Of a stretch of DNA of 64,000 nt, positions 62,721 to 64,000 are shown piece after piece; position 1 is the stretch's first letter, and each line of letters starts with the position of its first letter. The notes beneath the pieces are model-generated. The model was not told the origin of the DNA, made no database searches, and worked only from the letters and a program-made list of their open reading frames with translations. Source of the DNA: Valencia hispanica (taxonomy: Eukaryota > Chordata > Actinopteri > Cyprinodontiformes > Valenciidae). The position numbers were made by a program, and so were the translations under genes. The stretch lies in the NCBI GenBank assembly GCA_963556495.2, contig OY747710.1, positions 17,953,000-18,016,999 on the forward strand, given 5' to 3'.

Positions 62721-62949
62721 GCATAATACACTTCTGTTAAAAAGCATTTGGTTCTTTACAGATTTCTTCAGTTTTTGCTTTTTTTTGCCACACTTCATGT
62801 TTCAGATAATCATCGTCAAAAAATAAAATCAGGTAAAAGGGTAATGAGAAAAACACAGTTGATACAAAAAAATGTTTTCATATCAGCATTGTATTTATTT
62901 GAGGGGGAAAAAACAGCCAAACCAACCTCTTCCTATGTGAAAAATTAAG

Positions 62950-63970
62950 TACCCCAAAGCCTGGGGATCGCCTGCCATCACAAATTTGGAATCAGTGTCA
63001 ATGTTTGTTTTACATCACTTTGTAAGAACTTTGGTTCATTCTTCTTTGCAGAATTGTTTTAGTACAGCCACATAACAGGACTATGACTATGGACAGGCTT
63101 TTTAAGGTTGCATCTCAATCAGATTTAATTCCAGACTTTGACTAAGCCCTTCTAAAATCTCCATTTTGTTTTCACTGTGCAAAGGTCCGAAGGTGGACTT
63201 GCTGGTGAGCTTTGGGTCCTCACTCTGCTGCATAGCCCTTGTGTGTTTGAGCTCAAAGTCACAAACTGATGAAATTTTCCTTTGGTATTGTATGGTGCAC
63301 AGTTGAATTTATGGTACTGTCAGTTGTGGTAAACCATCCAGGCCCTGACACAGCAAAACACGCCCAAATCATCAAACTATCATGATCATATGTGACAATC
63401 GGTATGATAAATCAGTTTCACACCTGATTTAACAGGAAGCACACCTTACATTAAATTCAGCTTTTGTCTCATCAGTCCATGAAACATTTCCCAAAAAGTC
63501 TTTGGGATCATCCAAGTGTTTTTCAGCATTTGTGTTCTATTTGGTAAGCAACGGATTTAGCTTAAAACTCTCCCAGGGATTCCGTATTTGACCAGACACT
63601 TTCATTGATTTCATTGCTCTCGGAGTAAATTTGGTTGGCTAGCCACTCTTGGAAAGCTTCCCCACTGTCCATCTCGTCTTTCTTTGTGGACAGTCATTCC
63701 CACTTTGGCTTAATAAACTTCCAAAGCCTTAGAAATAGTTTTGTAACTCTGCAAAATCACTATGTTTCTCACCTGTTTTTGAATTTGTTTAGATCAGGGA
63801 ATGATGTGCTGCTTTTCAAGATCTTTTAGCCTACTTCATGTTGTCAGTAATTTCTTGATTCCTAATACTTGGCAGTAACCAGGGTTGGGTGTGGCTTGTG
63901 AAATTGAACCTAATCTTTCCTAAAACTGTTTTCAAATCTCAGATAATTCATAATTTAACAACCACCTTCC
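62950..63970 (-). mobile_element. Fourth Tc1-like family, reverse orientation
   Basis: Contains GTCTCATCAGTCCATGAAAC, TTGGTTGGCTAGCCACTCTT (reverse of a GRP hinge), CTCACCTGTTTTTGAATTTG and TGGCAGTAACCAGGGTTGGG. These mark the 5' half and terminus of another common teleost Tc1-type element. Frames are broken. It lies within the ERF-like gene, upstream of its penultimate exon. Confidence 0.6.
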
Positions 63971-64000
63971 ACACAGAGTCAGATTGGGTTGGAAAGTGTT

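Overview
This window is nuclear DNA from a ray-finned (teleost) fish. The genes are split by GT-AG introns, the base composition is AT-rich, and the spacer DNA is full of teleost-type Tc1/mariner relics, hAT-like non-autonomous elements, LINE 3' ends and AT, AC and poly-G microsatellites. The species cannot be fixed from the sequence. There is no bacterial, viral or plasmid content.

Two protein-coding genes are supported, both on the minus strand. The first is arhgef1 (p115-RhoGEF), about 1.9 to 52.0 kb. I reconstruct 31 coding exons that join in phase to 1,072 codons. In order they encode an N-terminal acidic EDEDFEN motif, an RGS-homology (rgRGS) domain, a long disordered linker with a basic Arg/Ser-rich patch, a Dbl-homology (DH) domain, a pleckstrin-homology (PH) domain and a C-terminal helical tail. 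The family couples Galpha12/13 to RhoA: the rgRGS domain binds active Galpha13 and speeds its GTP hydrolysis, and DH-PH catalyses GDP/GTP exchange on RhoA. One junction (exon 15/16) and the short first coding exon are less certain than the rest.

The second gene is the 3' part of an ETS repressor of the ERF/ERF-like group, about 60.0 to 62.4 kb. Its last two coding exons are present. The ETS DNA-binding exons lie beyond the right edge. It sits upstream of arhgef1 in the same orientation, so the two genes are in tandem.

Layout: 0-1.9 kb, arhgef1 3' flank and a LINE 3' fragment; 1.9-9.1 kb, the C-terminal, PH and DH exons; 9.1-20.1 kb, linker exons and the end of the rgRGS domain; 20.8-21.75 kb, a 5'-truncated LINE with a 251-codon open frame; 22.2-23.6 kb, a complete-ended Tc1 element with a broken transposase; 23.6-30.5 kb, rgRGS exons; 30.5-52 kb, a 21.5-kb intron containing a long fold-back element, a hAT-like element and several Tc1 relics but no exon I can support; 52-55 kb, the likely 5' end of arhgef1; 55-60 kb, intergenic DNA with a nearly full-length Tc1 relic; 60-64 kb, the ERF-like gene and more repeats.

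I found no sign of an undescribed multi-gene system. The observations most worth checking are an 18-codon upstream ORF whose stop overlaps the proposed arhgef1 start (ATGA), a Tc1 insertion 31 nt past a splice donor, a 201-nt intron almost half made of (AT)n, two micro-exons, and a 692-bp fold-back element whose arms differ by a tandem expansion.
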